NCBI GenBank assembly: GCA_910577195.1
Contig: CAJTLP010000002.1
Location: forward strand, 62,001-126,000
Length of the DNA stretch: 64,000 nt
Direction: 5' to 3'
Source of the DNA: an uncultured Eubacterium sp.
GTDB taxonomy: Bacteria > Bacillota > Clostridia > Oscillospirales > Acutalibacteraceae
The notes beneath the pieces are model-generated. The model saw only the letters and a list, made by a program, of their open reading frames with translations. It made no database searches and was not told the DNA's origin. Shown here one piece after another: positions 7,822-16,358 of this stretch. Both the position numbers and the translations under genes were made by a program. Numbering within the stretch: the stretch's first letter is position 1; every line of letters starts with the position of its first letter.

Positions 7822-8211
7822 ATGAAAGATTTTACTGCAAAGCTCAGTGCATCTGCTGTTACCACAGTAGATTCCTCCAACACAGCAAAGGCCGTTAAAT
7901 CCGGCGCACTTGATGTATTTGCCACACCTATGATGCTGGCACTTATGGAGGAGGCAACCTGTCTTGCCTGTGCACCGCTTCTTGACGACGGAGAGACTAC
8001 TGTAGGTACAAACGCTTCTGTATCACATAACAAGGCAAGCGGTATCGGCACACAGATTACCGCCACTGCCATTCTTGAAAATGCTGACGGCAGAAAGCTT
8101 ACATTTTCTGTTTCGGCAAAAGACAATAAGGATGATATTATCGGCAAAGGTACAATTGAAAGATTCGTTGTGCTTGAGGATAAATTTATGAAAAAGGTGA
8201 ACGGCATATGA
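7822..8211 (+). CDS. FlK-like hot-dog acyl-CoA thioesterase
   Basis: A 129-residue single hot-dog domain related to the Streptomyces fluoroacetyl-CoA thioesterase FlK. The three FlK catalytic residues (Thr42, Glu50, His76) appear here with identical spacing: Thr35 (FATPMM), Glu43 (LMEEA) and His69 (ASVSHNKA). The Gly following in SGIGTQITATA is also conserved. It should hydrolyse a short acyl-CoA; fluoroacetyl-CoA itself is unlikely in this setting. An upstream in-frame ATG (7780) falls within two bases of the -10 element, so 7822 is chosen. The stop overlaps the next start by 4 bp (ATGA), placing it first in a coupled operon. Confidence 0.8.
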   Translation: MKDFTAKLSASAVTTVDSSNTAKAVKSGALDVFATPMMLALMEEATCLACAPLLDDGETTVGTNASVSHNKASGIGTQITATAILENADGRKLTFSVSAKDNKDDIIGKGTIERFVVLEDKFMKKVNGI

Positions 8212-9383
8212 GATACAGTGCGGTAATTTTCGATTTTGACGGAACAATATGCGATACCGGTGAGGGTATACTTAAAAGTGCCAAATACGCACTGGAGGCA
8301 TTTGGCTATAATGCCCCTGATTATGAGGAGCTGACCTGCTTCATAGGCCCTCCGCTTCTGATTACCTTTCAGGAGAAATTCGGTGCTGATGCAGCAAGAG
8401 CGGATGAGCTTGTAAAAAAATTCCGTGAACGCTATACAAATAAGGGTGTATTTGAGAGCAAGCTGTACGACGGTATAAAGGAGCTTTTAATGTCTCTTAA
8501 AAAGGACAATATCAAAATAGGTATAGCCTCTTCAAAGCCGCAGGAATATATTGAAACGCTGCTTGACCATTTCGGAATCAAGTCTTATTTTGACGTAATC
8601 TGCGGAGTAACCTTTACAGCTGACTGTGAATCAAAGGCAAGCATTATTGCAAGATGCCAGAAAGAGCTGAATATCGCCGGCAATGAATGTATTATGGTCG
8701 GTGATAAAAAGTACGATATTGAGGGAGCAAAAACCAATCTCATTGACTCTGTAGGCGTTTTATGGGGCTACGGCACAAAATTTGAGCATATTGAGGCAGG
8801 CGCCAAATTCATTGTCGATAAAATAGAGGACATTGAATCTGTTGCTCTCGGATTTTATGAGCAGACAGAAGAGGTTCAGGGTATCTTCAGCGGAAAAATC
8901 ATCAATGTACATACTGATAAAATAACGCTTGTTGACGGAACAGAGGCACAGCGCGAGGTGGTGGACCATCCGGGCGGTGTGGCAATCGTAGGTCTTACTG
9001 AGAACAACGAGGTTCTTATGGTAAGGCAATTCAGATATCCGTACAAGGAAACGATATACGAAATTCCTGCAGGTAAGCTGGAAAAGGGCGAAGATCCACG
9101 CGAAGCGGCTATCCGTGAATTCCGTGAGGAATGCGGTGCAGTTGCCGAAAAATTCGAGCCGCTTGGTGAAATCTATCCCACACCCGGCTACTGCGGTGAA
9201 ATCATACGTATTTTTTACGCAACGGATTTAGCCTTCGGTGAGCAGGAGCTTGACGAAGATGAATATCTTGAGGTAATCAAAATGCCGTTTGGTGAATGTG
9301 TTGCAAAAATTATGAGCGGTGAAATCAAAGACGCGAAAACAATTGTAGGAATATTAAAGCTTAAGGAATTAATGAAATTATGA
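8208..9383 (+). CDS. Fusion of HAD phosphatase and Nudix (ADP-ribose pyrophosphatase-like) hydrolase
   Basis: A 391-residue two-domain protein. Residues 1-217 are a phosphoglycolate phosphatase-like HAD domain: nucleophile Asp9 and Asp11 in FDFDGT, SSKPQ motif II, and GDKKYDIEGAK motif IV. Residues 222-391 are a Nudix domain of the ADP-ribose pyrophosphatase type, with a perfect Nudix box at 289-311 (GKLEKGE... REFREECGA). The two halves are usually separate genes of about 215 and 170 residues, so this is a genuine fusion with a short linker. It overlaps both neighbours by 4 bp. A plausible job is stepwise clean-up of a nucleotide-linked phosphate; the substrate is unknown. Confidence 0.9.
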   Translation: MRYSAVIFDFDGTICDTGEGILKSAKYALEAFGYNAPDYEELTCFIGPPLLITFQEKFGADAARADELVKKFRERYTNKGVFESKLYDGIKELLMSLKKDNIKIGIASSKPQEYIETLLDHFGIKSYFDVICGVTFTADCESKASIIARCQKELNIAGNECIMVGDKKYDIEGAKTNLIDSVGVLWGYGTKFEHIEAGAKFIVDKIEDIESVALGFYEQTEEVQGIFSGKIINVHTDKITLVDGTEAQREVVDHPGGVAIVGLTENNEVLMVRQFRYPYKETIYEIPAGKLEKGEDPREAAIREFREECGAVAEKFEPLGEIYPTPGYCGEIIRIFYATDLAFGEQELDEDEYLEVIKMPFGECVAKIMSGEIKDAKTIVGILKLKELMKL

Positions 9384-10534
9384 CAGCCTATCTTGACAAT
9401 TCAGCAACAACAAAGCCGTGTGAAGAATGCATAAACGCTGTTACAAATATGCTGGAAAACAACTGGGGCAACCCTTCAAGCCTGCACAATCTCGGCATTG
9501 ATGCAATGAAAGAGGTTATACTTGCAAGAGATGAAATTGCTCAGTCACTGGGTGCAAACAGAGAGGAAATTGTTTTCACCTCAGGCGGAACGGAGGCAAA
9601 CAATCTTGCTCTTTTCGGAGCAGTAAAGGCAAGGAAAAGACTTGGCAGCAGAATTGTTACAACGGCAATTGAGCACGAAAGTGTACTGCAATCTGCACAG
9701 GAGCTTGAAAAACAGGGCTTTGAGGTTGTTTATCTTCAGCCTGACAGAGACGGAAACATTTCAAAAAAACAGCTTTTTAATGCTGTGAATAAAGATACAA
9801 TCCTTGTCTCGATGATGTATATAAATAATGAGGTCGGCACAATTATGCCTGTCGAGGCTATAAAGCGTGCAGTTAAAAAGGCTGAGTCGCCTGCTCTGAT
9901 ACACATCGACTGCGTACAGGCTTACGGAAAAATCCCAATCCATGCTAAAAAGCTCGGTGCTGATTTAATCACTGTATCTGCACACAAAATTCACGGTCCT
10001 AAGGGCATCGGTGCTCTTTATATCAATAAAGACGCCAATCTAACAAATCAGAATTTTGCGAGAACCTTCGGCGGTGAGCAGGAAAAGAAAATACGTCCCG
10101 GCACGGAGAGTGCTCCGCTTATTGCAGGCTTTGGTGCTGCGGTACAGGCATTAACACCGACTGCAGAACAGAAAAGATATGTCCGTGAGCTCAACGGCTA
10201 TGCACGTGAACAGCTCGGCAAAATAAACGGAATTCAATTCAATAACGGTGAAGATGCTTCGCCGTACATCATAAATATATATATACCAACCTTTATGCGC
10301 AGCCAGACGATTCTGCAGGAGCTTTCTTCCAATTATGGTATATATGTAAGCAATGGTTCCGCCTGCGCAAAGGGGGAAAAAAGTCACGTGCTTACAGCTA
10401 TGGGGCTTGACAATGAGACACTCGACAAGAGCATTAGAATCAGCTTTTGCCGATATAATACTAAGGAAGAAATTGATTTACTGGCAAATGCCTTAAGAGA
10501 ACTTATAGAAAAACACCCTTTGGAGAAGATATGA
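9380..10534 (+). CDS. Cysteine desulfurase (NifS/IscS family) serving ThiI
   Basis: A PLP enzyme that removes sulfur from cysteine as a protein persulfide. Length 384 residues. PLP Lys203 lies in SAHKIHGPKG, the His99 stacking motif is IEHESV, and the catalytic Cys329 lies in the loop NGSACAKGEKSHV. Because thiI follows with a 4-bp overlap, this is most likely the dedicated sulfur donor for tRNA 4-thiouridine formation (the role called NifZ in B. subtilis), not the general Fe-S cluster desulfurase, which normally sits with iscU. Confidence 0.92.
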   Translation: MTAYLDNSATTKPCEECINAVTNMLENNWGNPSSLHNLGIDAMKEVILARDEIAQSLGANREEIVFTSGGTEANNLALFGAVKARKRLGSRIVTTAIEHESVLQSAQELEKQGFEVVYLQPDRDGNISKKQLFNAVNKDTILVSMMYINNEVGTIMPVEAIKRAVKKAESPALIHIDCVQAYGKIPIHAKKLGADLITVSAHKIHGPKGIGALYINKDANLTNQNFARTFGGEQEKKIRPGTESAPLIAGFGAAVQALTPTAEQKRYVRELNGYAREQLGKINGIQFNNGEDASPYIINIYIPTFMRSQTILQELSSNYGIYVSNGSACAKGEKSHVLTAMGLDNETLDKSIRISFCRYNTKEEIDLLANALRELIEKHPLEKI

Positions 10535-11703
10535 AAGAGATAATACTGATTAAAAACGGTGAGCTTACCCTGAAAGGACTGAACAGAAATTCCTTTGAGG
10601 ATATCCTCATCAAGAATATGAAAAAACGCCTGAATGACTTAGGCAGATTTGAATTCACAAAAAGCCAGTCAACGATAATGGTCGACCCTGTTGACGAGGA
10701 CATTGACCTTGACGACGCAGCTGACAGACTTTCAAAGGTTTTCGGCATTGCTGCACTCTCACGTGCCTGCGTATGCGAAAAGGACTTTGACAGTATAAGG
10801 GAAACTGCAATCCAATATCTTGAGGAGCAGCTTGAGGACGCCAAAACCTTTAAGGTTGAGGCAAAGCGCTCGGACAAAAAATTCCCGATGAAATCCCCTG
10901 AAATCTGCAGAGAAACAGGCGGATACATCCTTTCAAAATTCCATCATCTTAAGGTTGATGTGCACAACCCTGATATGATTGTAACTGTTGAGGTGCGTGA
11001 CAAATATGCCTTTGTACGCGGTAACAATATCAAGGGTGCAGGCGGTATGCCGACAGGCACAAGCGGCAGAGCAGGAATACTCATCAGTGGCGGTATTGAC
11101 TCCCCTGTTGCAGCGTATATGATGGCAAAACGCGGTATTGAGTTGTGTGCAATTCACTTTGCGTCACCGCCATACACCTCAGAGCTTGCCGAAATGAAGG
11201 TTATGGAGCTGCTCAAAAGAGTCGCAAAATACGCAGGAACAATAACGACCTATGTTGTGCCGTTCACAAAAATTCAGGAAGCAATCCGTGATCTCTGTCC
11301 TGAGGAATATTTCACGATTATTATGAGACGCATTATGATGATGATTGCCGAAAAAATGGCTGTTAAGCAGAATTGCAGTGCACTCATCACCGGTGAAAGC
11401 GTAGGACAGGTAGCAAGCCAGACAATGTACGCACTTGCCTGCACAGACTGTGCCGTGAACATGCCTGTATTCAGGCCCTGTATTGGTATGGACAAGGAGG
11501 AAATCATCAGTATTTCAAGAAAAATTGATACCTTTGAAACCTCCATTCAGCCATACGAGGACTGCTGCACCGTATTCACTCCGAAGCATCCGAAAACAAG
11601 ACCTCATCTTGATGATGTTCTTGCGGCGGAAAATAAAATAGATAATCTTGACGAACTTATGGCAGATGCCATAAATCATGCGAAAAAGGTGATTATAAGA
11701 TAA
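10531..11703 (+). CDS. thiI: tRNA 4-thiouridine synthase ThiI
   Basis: Adenylates uridine 8 of tRNA and inserts sulfur. The protein has an N-terminal ferredoxin-like region and THUMP domain (about 60-165), then the PP-loop SGGIDSP (186-192). It is 390 residues and lacks the C-terminal rhodanese domain of E. coli ThiI, as usual in Firmicutes, where a dedicated desulfurase supplies sulfur directly. The conserved Cys344 is present in YEDCCTVFTP. The start overlaps the desulfurase gene by 4 bp and the stop overlaps the next start by one base (TAATG). Confidence 0.95.
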   Translation: MKEIILIKNGELTLKGLNRNSFEDILIKNMKKRLNDLGRFEFTKSQSTIMVDPVDEDIDLDDAADRLSKVFGIAALSRACVCEKDFDSIRETAIQYLEEQLEDAKTFKVEAKRSDKKFPMKSPEICRETGGYILSKFHHLKVDVHNPDMIVTVEVRDKYAFVRGNNIKGAGGMPTGTSGRAGILISGGIDSPVAAYMMAKRGIELCAIHFASPPYTSELAEMKVMELLKRVAKYAGTITTYVVPFTKIQEAIRDLCPEEYFTIIMRRIMMMIAEKMAVKQNCSALITGESVGQVASQTMYALACTDCAVNMPVFRPCIGMDKEEIISISRKIDTFETSIQPYEDCCTVFTPKHPKTRPHLDDVLAAENKIDNLDELMADAINHAKKVIIR

Positions 11704-12836
11704 TGAGCGAAGAAAAGGACGATATCGGCAAAATCCTTTCTGATTTTAAAACACAGAAGGAACAACGCGAAACACCGATTGAACCATTAGAGCCCCCTAA
11801 ACGCAGAGAAAATTATATTGACTTTGCAAAATCAGACGATGAAGACACTGCTGAAAAACAGCCTAAAAGGAAAAAAGAGCCGAAGCCGAAAAAAACACCT
11901 GAAGAGCTGGAGGCAATAAGAGCAGCAAAAAAAGAAAAGCGTGACAGACAGAAGGAAAAAAGCAAGACTGTTTTAGCAAAAATAAAAAAGGCTGTATTCA
12001 ACAAAAAGGTGCTTATTGCTTTAGCGGCAATCATCGCATTAATCGGAATCATATTCGGCGTATTATATGCTATTGAGCAGTCAAAGGGAGCTTATCTTAA
12101 ACCATACGAAAAGAAATACCCTGACGTTGAATTCCAGGTAGGTATGCTTGAAAAATACTGCGATATGCTTGGTGAAAATCCGGACACAGCAGGCTATCTT
12201 GAAATACCTGATATTGAGCTGAAAACAGCCGTAAGTAGCGACAGTACAAAATTCCCCTATGCAGAAAAATGCACAGAGGGTGCAGAGCAGTTCAACTATG
12301 TTGTATACCTGAACGACAACAGCCTTGAAAATCTTTATTCAAGTGCAAATGCGTATAACAATTCCACAGGATGTATAAACTACTCAAATCTTTTTGAGGA
12401 TTACACCTTCAAAGTAGCAGGTGCTTTTTACACCAATACTAAGGCTGAGGACGACGACGGATATATCTTTCCATATAATGTCACTGAAAAAATGACCGTT
12501 AAATCGGCAAATGATTATGCGTCAAAGCTCACGAGCAGATTCCTGTACGATACAGGTATAAATGTGACAAGGCAGGACACCGTGCTCACAATCTCCTGTC
12601 CGACAGATTACAGAAAAAATTTCCGTTTTGTTGTGGTTGCGGTACTGCGTGATGATACCGAAACAAAGGCAAAAGCCAATGAAAAGGACAACATCAACTA
12701 TCCTAAGGTGATATTTGACGAACTGAAAAAGGATGACCCCTATAAATTCGCAACAAAATGGTACCCTGAAATTATCATTACCGACAGCGAAGGCAATGAA
12801 AAAGCAATCCAGAAATCAATAGATGATTATAAATAA
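11703..12836 (+). CDS. Sortase-like membrane protein without catalytic histidine
   Basis: A 377-residue protein with a Lys/Glu-rich cytoplasmic region (1-100), one membrane helix (about 102-124) and an outer domain resembling class B sortase: YLEIPDIELKTAV, FKVAGAFYTNT and the closing strand TISCPTDYRKNFRFVVVAVLR. In an active sortase B the last motif reads TLSTC...R; here Cys299 is shifted by one position and Arg304 or Arg308 is the candidate arginine. The region where the catalytic His should sit reads NAYNNSTGCINYSNL, and the whole protein contains no histidine at all. It therefore cannot use the Cys-His-Arg mechanism and looks like a pseudo-sortase. It is last in the operon and ends at a strong terminator. 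Confidence 0.7.
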   Translation: MSEEKDDIGKILSDFKTQKEQRETPIEPLEPPKRRENYIDFAKSDDEDTAEKQPKRKKEPKPKKTPEELEAIRAAKKEKRDRQKEKSKTVLAKIKKAVFNKKVLIALAAIIALIGIIFGVLYAIEQSKGAYLKPYEKKYPDVEFQVGMLEKYCDMLGENPDTAGYLEIPDIELKTAVSSDSTKFPYAEKCTEGAEQFNYVVYLNDNSLENLYSSANAYNNSTGCINYSNLFEDYTFKVAGAFYTNTKAEDDDGYIFPYNVTEKMTVKSANDYASKLTSRFLYDTGINVTRQDTVLTISCPTDYRKNFRFVVVAVLRDDTETKAKANEKDNINYPKVIFDELKKDDPYKFATKWYPEIIITDSEGNEKAIQKSIDDYK

Positions 12837-12840
12837 AGCA

Positions 12841-12868
12841 ACGCCTATTGGAGCAATCCAATAGGCGT
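12841..12868 (+). terminator. Rho-independent terminator of the thioesterase-sortase operon
   Basis: ACGCCTATTGGA (12841-12852), loop GCAA, TCCAATAGGCGT (12857-12868), then TTTTC: a perfect 12-bp stem. Confidence 0.9.
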
Positions 12869-12883
12869 TTTCAGTAGGTAAAA

Positions 12884-13173
12884 ATAAATTATTGTTTAGA
12901 GAACGATAAATTACCCAAAACCACGCACGAAAATATATAAAAATTAATTAAATAAATAATGTTATTCTGTAGGGCAGGGGCTTGCTCCTGCCGATAAACT
13001 GAAAATACTCGCAGACATCGAGTCTGCTCGTATTTTGTGCGTTTTTTGTCTTTTGCTCAGGGGCAGTACCATCGTACAGCACCCATTCGCAAAATACAAA
13101 ATTTTGGGCAATTTCTCGCCCTCTAAACACGTTATCTGCTCACAATGCGTTATTGTACTAAACAATAATTTAT
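12884..13173. mobile_element. MITE-like repeat element with 16-bp perfect terminal inverted repeats
   Basis: The 290-bp intergenic segment is bounded by ATAAATTATTGTTTAG (12884-12899) and its exact inverse (13158-13173). It has no plausible ORF. Inside are a hairpin GGCAGG...CCTGCC (12973-12992), an imperfect inverted repeat around 13005-13040, and a left section that recurs near rnpB (56104-56188, opposite strand). The right terminal repeat covers the stop codon of the neighbouring amidohydrolase gene. No transposase is present, so it would have moved in trans, if it is mobile at all. No target duplication was evident by eye. Confidence 0.6.
12895..12982 (+). repeat. Dispersed repeat, copy A
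   Basis: Runs from TTTAGAGAAC through the shared core AAACCACGCACG to ATGTTATTCTGTAGGG. It aligns with copy B at 56104-56188 (reverse strand) at about three quarters of positions, with small gaps in an AT-rich middle. Confidence 0.7.
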
Positions 13174-13895
13174 AATCGCAGTAACTTCTTTGCATTATTA
13201 TAAAACACATCCTCCTGCGCCTTTTCGTCAAGACCGCAGGTAAGCACCTTTTGTATTTCAACAGTCGGATGATGAAACGGTGAATCAATACCGAACAAAA
13301 TTCTGTCCTTTCCGACCGTTTCATAAGCTTCTTTAATTTTGCAGCCCATTGGCATACCGCTCATTTCAAGATAAAGATTATCATAACGCTTTGCCATTTT
13401 AATTGACGCATCAATATAAACGCCGTGTCCGTGTCCCATATGAATCATAGTAACCCTTACATCAGGATACTTTTCTGCAAGCAGAGCAATACTCCAGGGA
13501 AGTGAATACGGTGGGTGACCGCAGTGAATAAACACCGGCACATCATATGCTCTGGCAAAATCCATAACAGGATACACAACAGGATCATCTGCCACAAAGG
13601 AATCAAAGAGCGGCTGCATTTTTATACCTGCAAAATTTTCCTTATTGATATACCTATCAAGCTTTTTGGAAACATCGTCAAGCAGCGGATTGACCCACAC
13701 AAAGGGTACAATTTTATCAGGATAAGACTGGAATGCATCTATTACCGCATCATTGCCCTGAAAGGAAGAGCCTGTTAAAAAGGTCTTTTCGATATCATAT
13801 TCCTCCATCTGCTGAACAAGTCTGTCTTTCGTAAAGGCAACACCGGCCCAACCGCCGAAGTCGCCAATATGTGAATGTGCATCTATTTTTTTCAT
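13170..13895 (-). CDS. Amidohydrolase-family metal-dependent hydrolase
   Basis: A 241-residue TIM-barrel hydrolase of the amidohydrolase-2 type. Metal ligands are visible as HSH in KIDAHSHIGDFG at the N-terminus, His in FIHCGHPPY, His in MIHMGHGHG and Asp in FGIDSPFHH. The family includes ACMSD-like decarboxylases and phosphotriesterase-like hydrolases; the substrate is not identifiable. AGGAG before 13895 fixes the start, excluding an in-frame start at 13955. It follows an ECF S-component gene by 13 bp, so it probably acts on the imported vitamin-like compound or its derivative. Its stop codon lies in the terminal repeat of the element at 12884-13173. Confidence 0.8.
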   Translation of the reverse strand: MKKIDAHSHIGDFGGWAGVAFTKDRLVQQMEEYDIEKTFLTGSSFQGNDAVIDAFQSYPDKIVPFVWVNPLLDDVSKKLDRYINKENFAGIKMQPLFDSFVADDPVVYPVMDFARAYDVPVFIHCGHPPYSLPWSIALLAEKYPDVRVTMIHMGHGHGVYIDASIKMAKRYDNLYLEMSGMPMGCKIKEAYETVGKDRILFGIDSPFHHPTVEIQKVLTCGLDEKAQEDVFYNNAKKLLRL

Positions 13896-13908
13896 TTTAC
13901 AGTTTCTC

Positions 13909-14442
13909 CTATTCTGCCATTTTTCTGAGTTTTTCAGTGACCTTTGTTTTATCAAAGATCACAATAAATACCAGTGCCACAGCTATACCGACAACAGTCT
14001 GAATAACCAGCTCAGGCAAGGTGGTCAGGGCATAAGCCTTATCATACATTACAAGCTTCGTAACCGTATAACCGACAATCTGAAAAACACCGCCGAGAAT
14101 TGCACCCACAACAAAGCCTGCAATTTTATTTTTTATAAGCTTTTCTGCAAACACACCGCAAATCAGCACCATAATCAGTTTTATAAAAAATGTCGGAGCA
14201 ATCCACGCGGCATAACCGCCTATCAAATCTGCAAGTGCAGCACCTATACCTGCTGCAAGGCTGGATTTTTTTGAGCCGAGCAGTGCAATAGACAAAAAGA
14301 TTATACTGTCACCAAGATGTGTATAGCCTGTACCCAAAGGGATTTTGAAGGTAAATGTAAACACAAAAATCAGTGCCGCCATAATTGCGGTAAAGCAGAT
14401 TGCTCTTACGCTCACATTCCTTTTCACTTTTTGATTTTCCAT
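13909..14442 (-). CDS. ECF transporter S component (membrane substrate-binding subunit)
   Basis: A 177-residue protein with about six membrane helices. The N-terminal segment has an Ala-rich helix, then TGYTHLGDSIIFLSIALLG and a GIGAALADLIGGYAAW helix, typical of the PF07155-type S components of energy-coupling factor transporters. S components bind a vitamin or metal and share an ATPase module (EcfAA'T) encoded elsewhere. The substrate is unknown; there is no recognisable riboswitch in the 160 bases upstream to reveal it. An AGGAGG site precedes the start, and the downstream amidohydrolase is 13 bp away. Confidence 0.85.
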   Translation of the reverse strand: MENQKVKRNVSVRAICFTAIMAALIFVFTFTFKIPLGTGYTHLGDSIIFLSIALLGSKKSSLAAGIGAALADLIGGYAAWIAPTFFIKLIMVLICGVFAEKLIKNKIAGFVVGAILGGVFQIVGYTVTKLVMYDKAYALTTLPELVIQTVVGIAVALVFIVIFDKTKVTEKLRKMAE

Positions 14443-14540
14443 ATACAGTCCTCCTTTTTTCTAAATGTTACCACCTCGTTGTATTCTAATCAATGCACAA
14501 TTTTAACTATTTTTTAGTATACAGATTAAAGGCAAAAAAG

Positions 14541-14585
14541 AACAGCCAATAAAACGCCCCAAGCCGAGCTGTTTTATTAGCTGTT
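14541..14585 (-). terminator. Terminator of the 14604-15272 gene
   Basis: On the minus strand AACAGCTAATAAAAC (14585-14571) pairs with GTTTTATTGGCTGTT (14555-14541), one G-U pair, followed by CTTTTTT. Confidence 0.85.
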
Positions 14586-14603
14586 TTTGAAATTCCAAAA
14601 TCA

Positions 14604-15272
14604 CTATACATCGTTTGAATTTGCATAAATTTTATGCATACGGTCATCATCAAAATGGCTGTCAAGGAAAATCTCGAAATGATTTGAGGGCGGTTCACCC
14701 TCTGCTCTTGCATCCATTCTCAGTGCCGCTGACGCTGACATAAAGGAATCGAATACAAAAAATACAACAAATGCCCAAGTTAATACAGCACCCAAATTTA
14801 TCGGTATCTTTTCAATGACACCGGACATCATAGGATACAATATTTTTATCCAGAGTATTCCAAGCACACCCCAGAATAATGAATACAATAAGCATACTCT
14901 GCCGTTTATATTCAGAGGAACATTGCTGTAATCCCATGCTACAGAGCCGAAAACAATTTCCTTTCCTAAGGAGCATATATACTCTGTCACTGTTCCGACT
15001 AAAAACGAGGTCAGAAATATTTTCCATAGACTCGCATCTCTTAATTTATAAAGCACCAGCGTCAATATAACGCCGCCCATACCGTACGCAACGGACAGCG
15101 GACCGTAAACAAGCGATTTCCTGGATTCAATATATCCGTGACGGATAAAGCACCATATCGTTTCCACGATAAACCCTGTGACACAGCATATTAAAAAAAT
15201 CCATACAATTTTTTCAAAGCATATACCGTCGGCAAATTTATTTTTTTCTTTATTCTGTACACTGTTTTTCAC
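14604..15272 (-). CDS. CmpB-like membrane protein (putative ABC-transporter type IV family)
   Basis: A 222-residue protein with about five to six membrane helices. Features of the PF06541 family include GFIVETIWCFIRHGYIESRKSLVYGPLSVAYG near the start, a VGTVTEYICSLGKEIVFG helix and the WDYSNVPLNINGRVCLLYSLFWG motif. Despite the family name its transport role is unproven. The C-terminal 40 residues are hydrophilic. Monocistronic, with a terminator just downstream. Confident of family, not of function. Confidence 0.8.
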   Translation of the reverse strand: MKNSVQNKEKNKFADGICFEKIVWIFLICCVTGFIVETIWCFIRHGYIESRKSLVYGPLSVAYGMGGVILTLVLYKLRDASLWKIFLTSFLVGTVTEYICSLGKEIVFGSVAWDYSNVPLNINGRVCLLYSLFWGVLGILWIKILYPMMSGVIEKIPINLGAVLTWAFVVFFVFDSFMSASAALRMDARAEGEPPSNHFEIFLDSHFDDDRMHKIYANSNDV

Positions 15273-15338
15273 CTTTCATCACCAAAATCAGTATATCACA
15301 AAAATAGACATCTGTTTATAAACTTTTTATAAAAAATA

Positions 15339-15368
15339 AAGAGACATTGAAATCAATCAATGTCTCTT
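15339..15368 (-). terminator. Terminator of the solute-binding lipoprotein gene
   Basis: AAGAGACATTGA (15339-15350) with TCAATGTCTCTT (15357-15368), a perfect 12-bp stem; the minus strand continues into TTATTTTTTATAAAAAG. Confidence 0.85.
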
Positions 15369-15381
15369 ATCCTGTATTATC

Positions 15382-16239
15382 TTATTTTGTCTCAGGCGGC
15401 TGATAATCAAAGTTTGACGCATTGTAGCCAAAGAACTCTTCAACAATCGGAGTAAACTCATCTGCATCATTGTACTCAGGGCTCTTCAGCTCATAAATAG
15501 CTTCGTTGAACGCCTCATCATACCAATCCCACTTTTTAAAGGCATAAACGTAGCTGATTGTGTCAAGCTCACTGTCAAGCACCTTGAAATCATCCTTACC
15601 CTCAGCAACATTAAAATGGAATTCATCAATTACAAGGGCATCAATTTTTCCTGCCTTAAGGTCGGCAAGAGCACTTGCAGTATCCGGATATTCAGTAACG
15701 TTTTTCATACCGTTTTTAATCGCAGAATTTTTATCAAGAGCAGCCTTTGCAGTATCGGAAACCACACCGGCATTAACACCGTTAAGGTCAGCATAAGTAT
15801 CAATACTGCTGCCCTTTGCAGTTACAGTGATAATTCTGTTATCAATAATATCCTTTGTAAAGGTATGATCCTTATTGAAAGAGCCTGTATTCTTGGAAAT
15901 ACCGCCGACCATAACATAAGCAATATATTCATTGCCGTCACCGTCGGTATAAGCAGCATCCTCGCCGATTCTGTAATCCTTGTCAACCTGAACAAATTTA
16001 TAATTTTTATAATCATTCTTTACGTCATCAAATATCTTTTCAATGATTTTCACGTCAAAGCCGGTGAGCTGACCCTTTTCATCTGTATAAATAAAAGGCT
16101 TATTCTCCTCCGTATAGGCAACAAGCAGTGTTTCGTCAGTAATCTCATCAGCCGGACCTGAAGATGAACAGCCTGCAAAGCAAAGCACCACAAAAACGGC
16201 TGAAAGAACAACTGCAACCATCCTTTTCATTTTTTCCAT
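15382..16239 (-). CDS. Amino-acid type ABC transporter solute-binding lipoprotein
   Basis: A 285-residue extracellular binding protein of the SBP_bac_3 family. The signal peptide (about 1-21) ends in a lipobox LCFAGC, so the mature protein is lipid-anchored. Binding-domain features include LLVAYTEENKPFIYTDEKG and LTGFDVKIIEKIFDDV, then YADLNGVNAGVVSDTA and DLKAGKIDALVIDEF. The family takes polar amino acids. No permease or ATPase gene is adjacent, so its transporter is elsewhere or it works as an orphan sensor. GGGAGGAT before 16239 sets the start; the frame extends to 16329 without a ribosome site. Confidence 0.9.
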   Translation of the reverse strand: MEKMKRMVAVVLSAVFVVLCFAGCSSSGPADEITDETLLVAYTEENKPFIYTDEKGQLTGFDVKIIEKIFDDVKNDYKNYKFVQVDKDYRIGEDAAYTDGDGNEYIAYVMVGGISKNTGSFNKDHTFTKDIIDNRIITVTAKGSSIDTYADLNGVNAGVVSDTAKAALDKNSAIKNGMKNVTEYPDTASALADLKAGKIDALVIDEFHFNVAEGKDDFKVLDSELDTISYVYAFKKWDWYDEAFNEAIYELKSPEYNDADEFTPIVEEFFGYNASNFDYQPPETK

Positions 16240-16358
16240 TATGGTATATCCTCCCTTTCGGATACTTAAATATAACATAATTTTATAATATAATAAACTT
16301 AAAGTCAATAGGCAGTTGGCACTTGACAACGAATTGAAATAGGATTACCCTTGTATCT

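Noticed and set aside
14443..14540. A preQ1 or thiamine riboswitch before the ECF S-component gene.
   Set aside because: No conserved aptamer core could be found; GAGGTGGTAAC alone is not enough.
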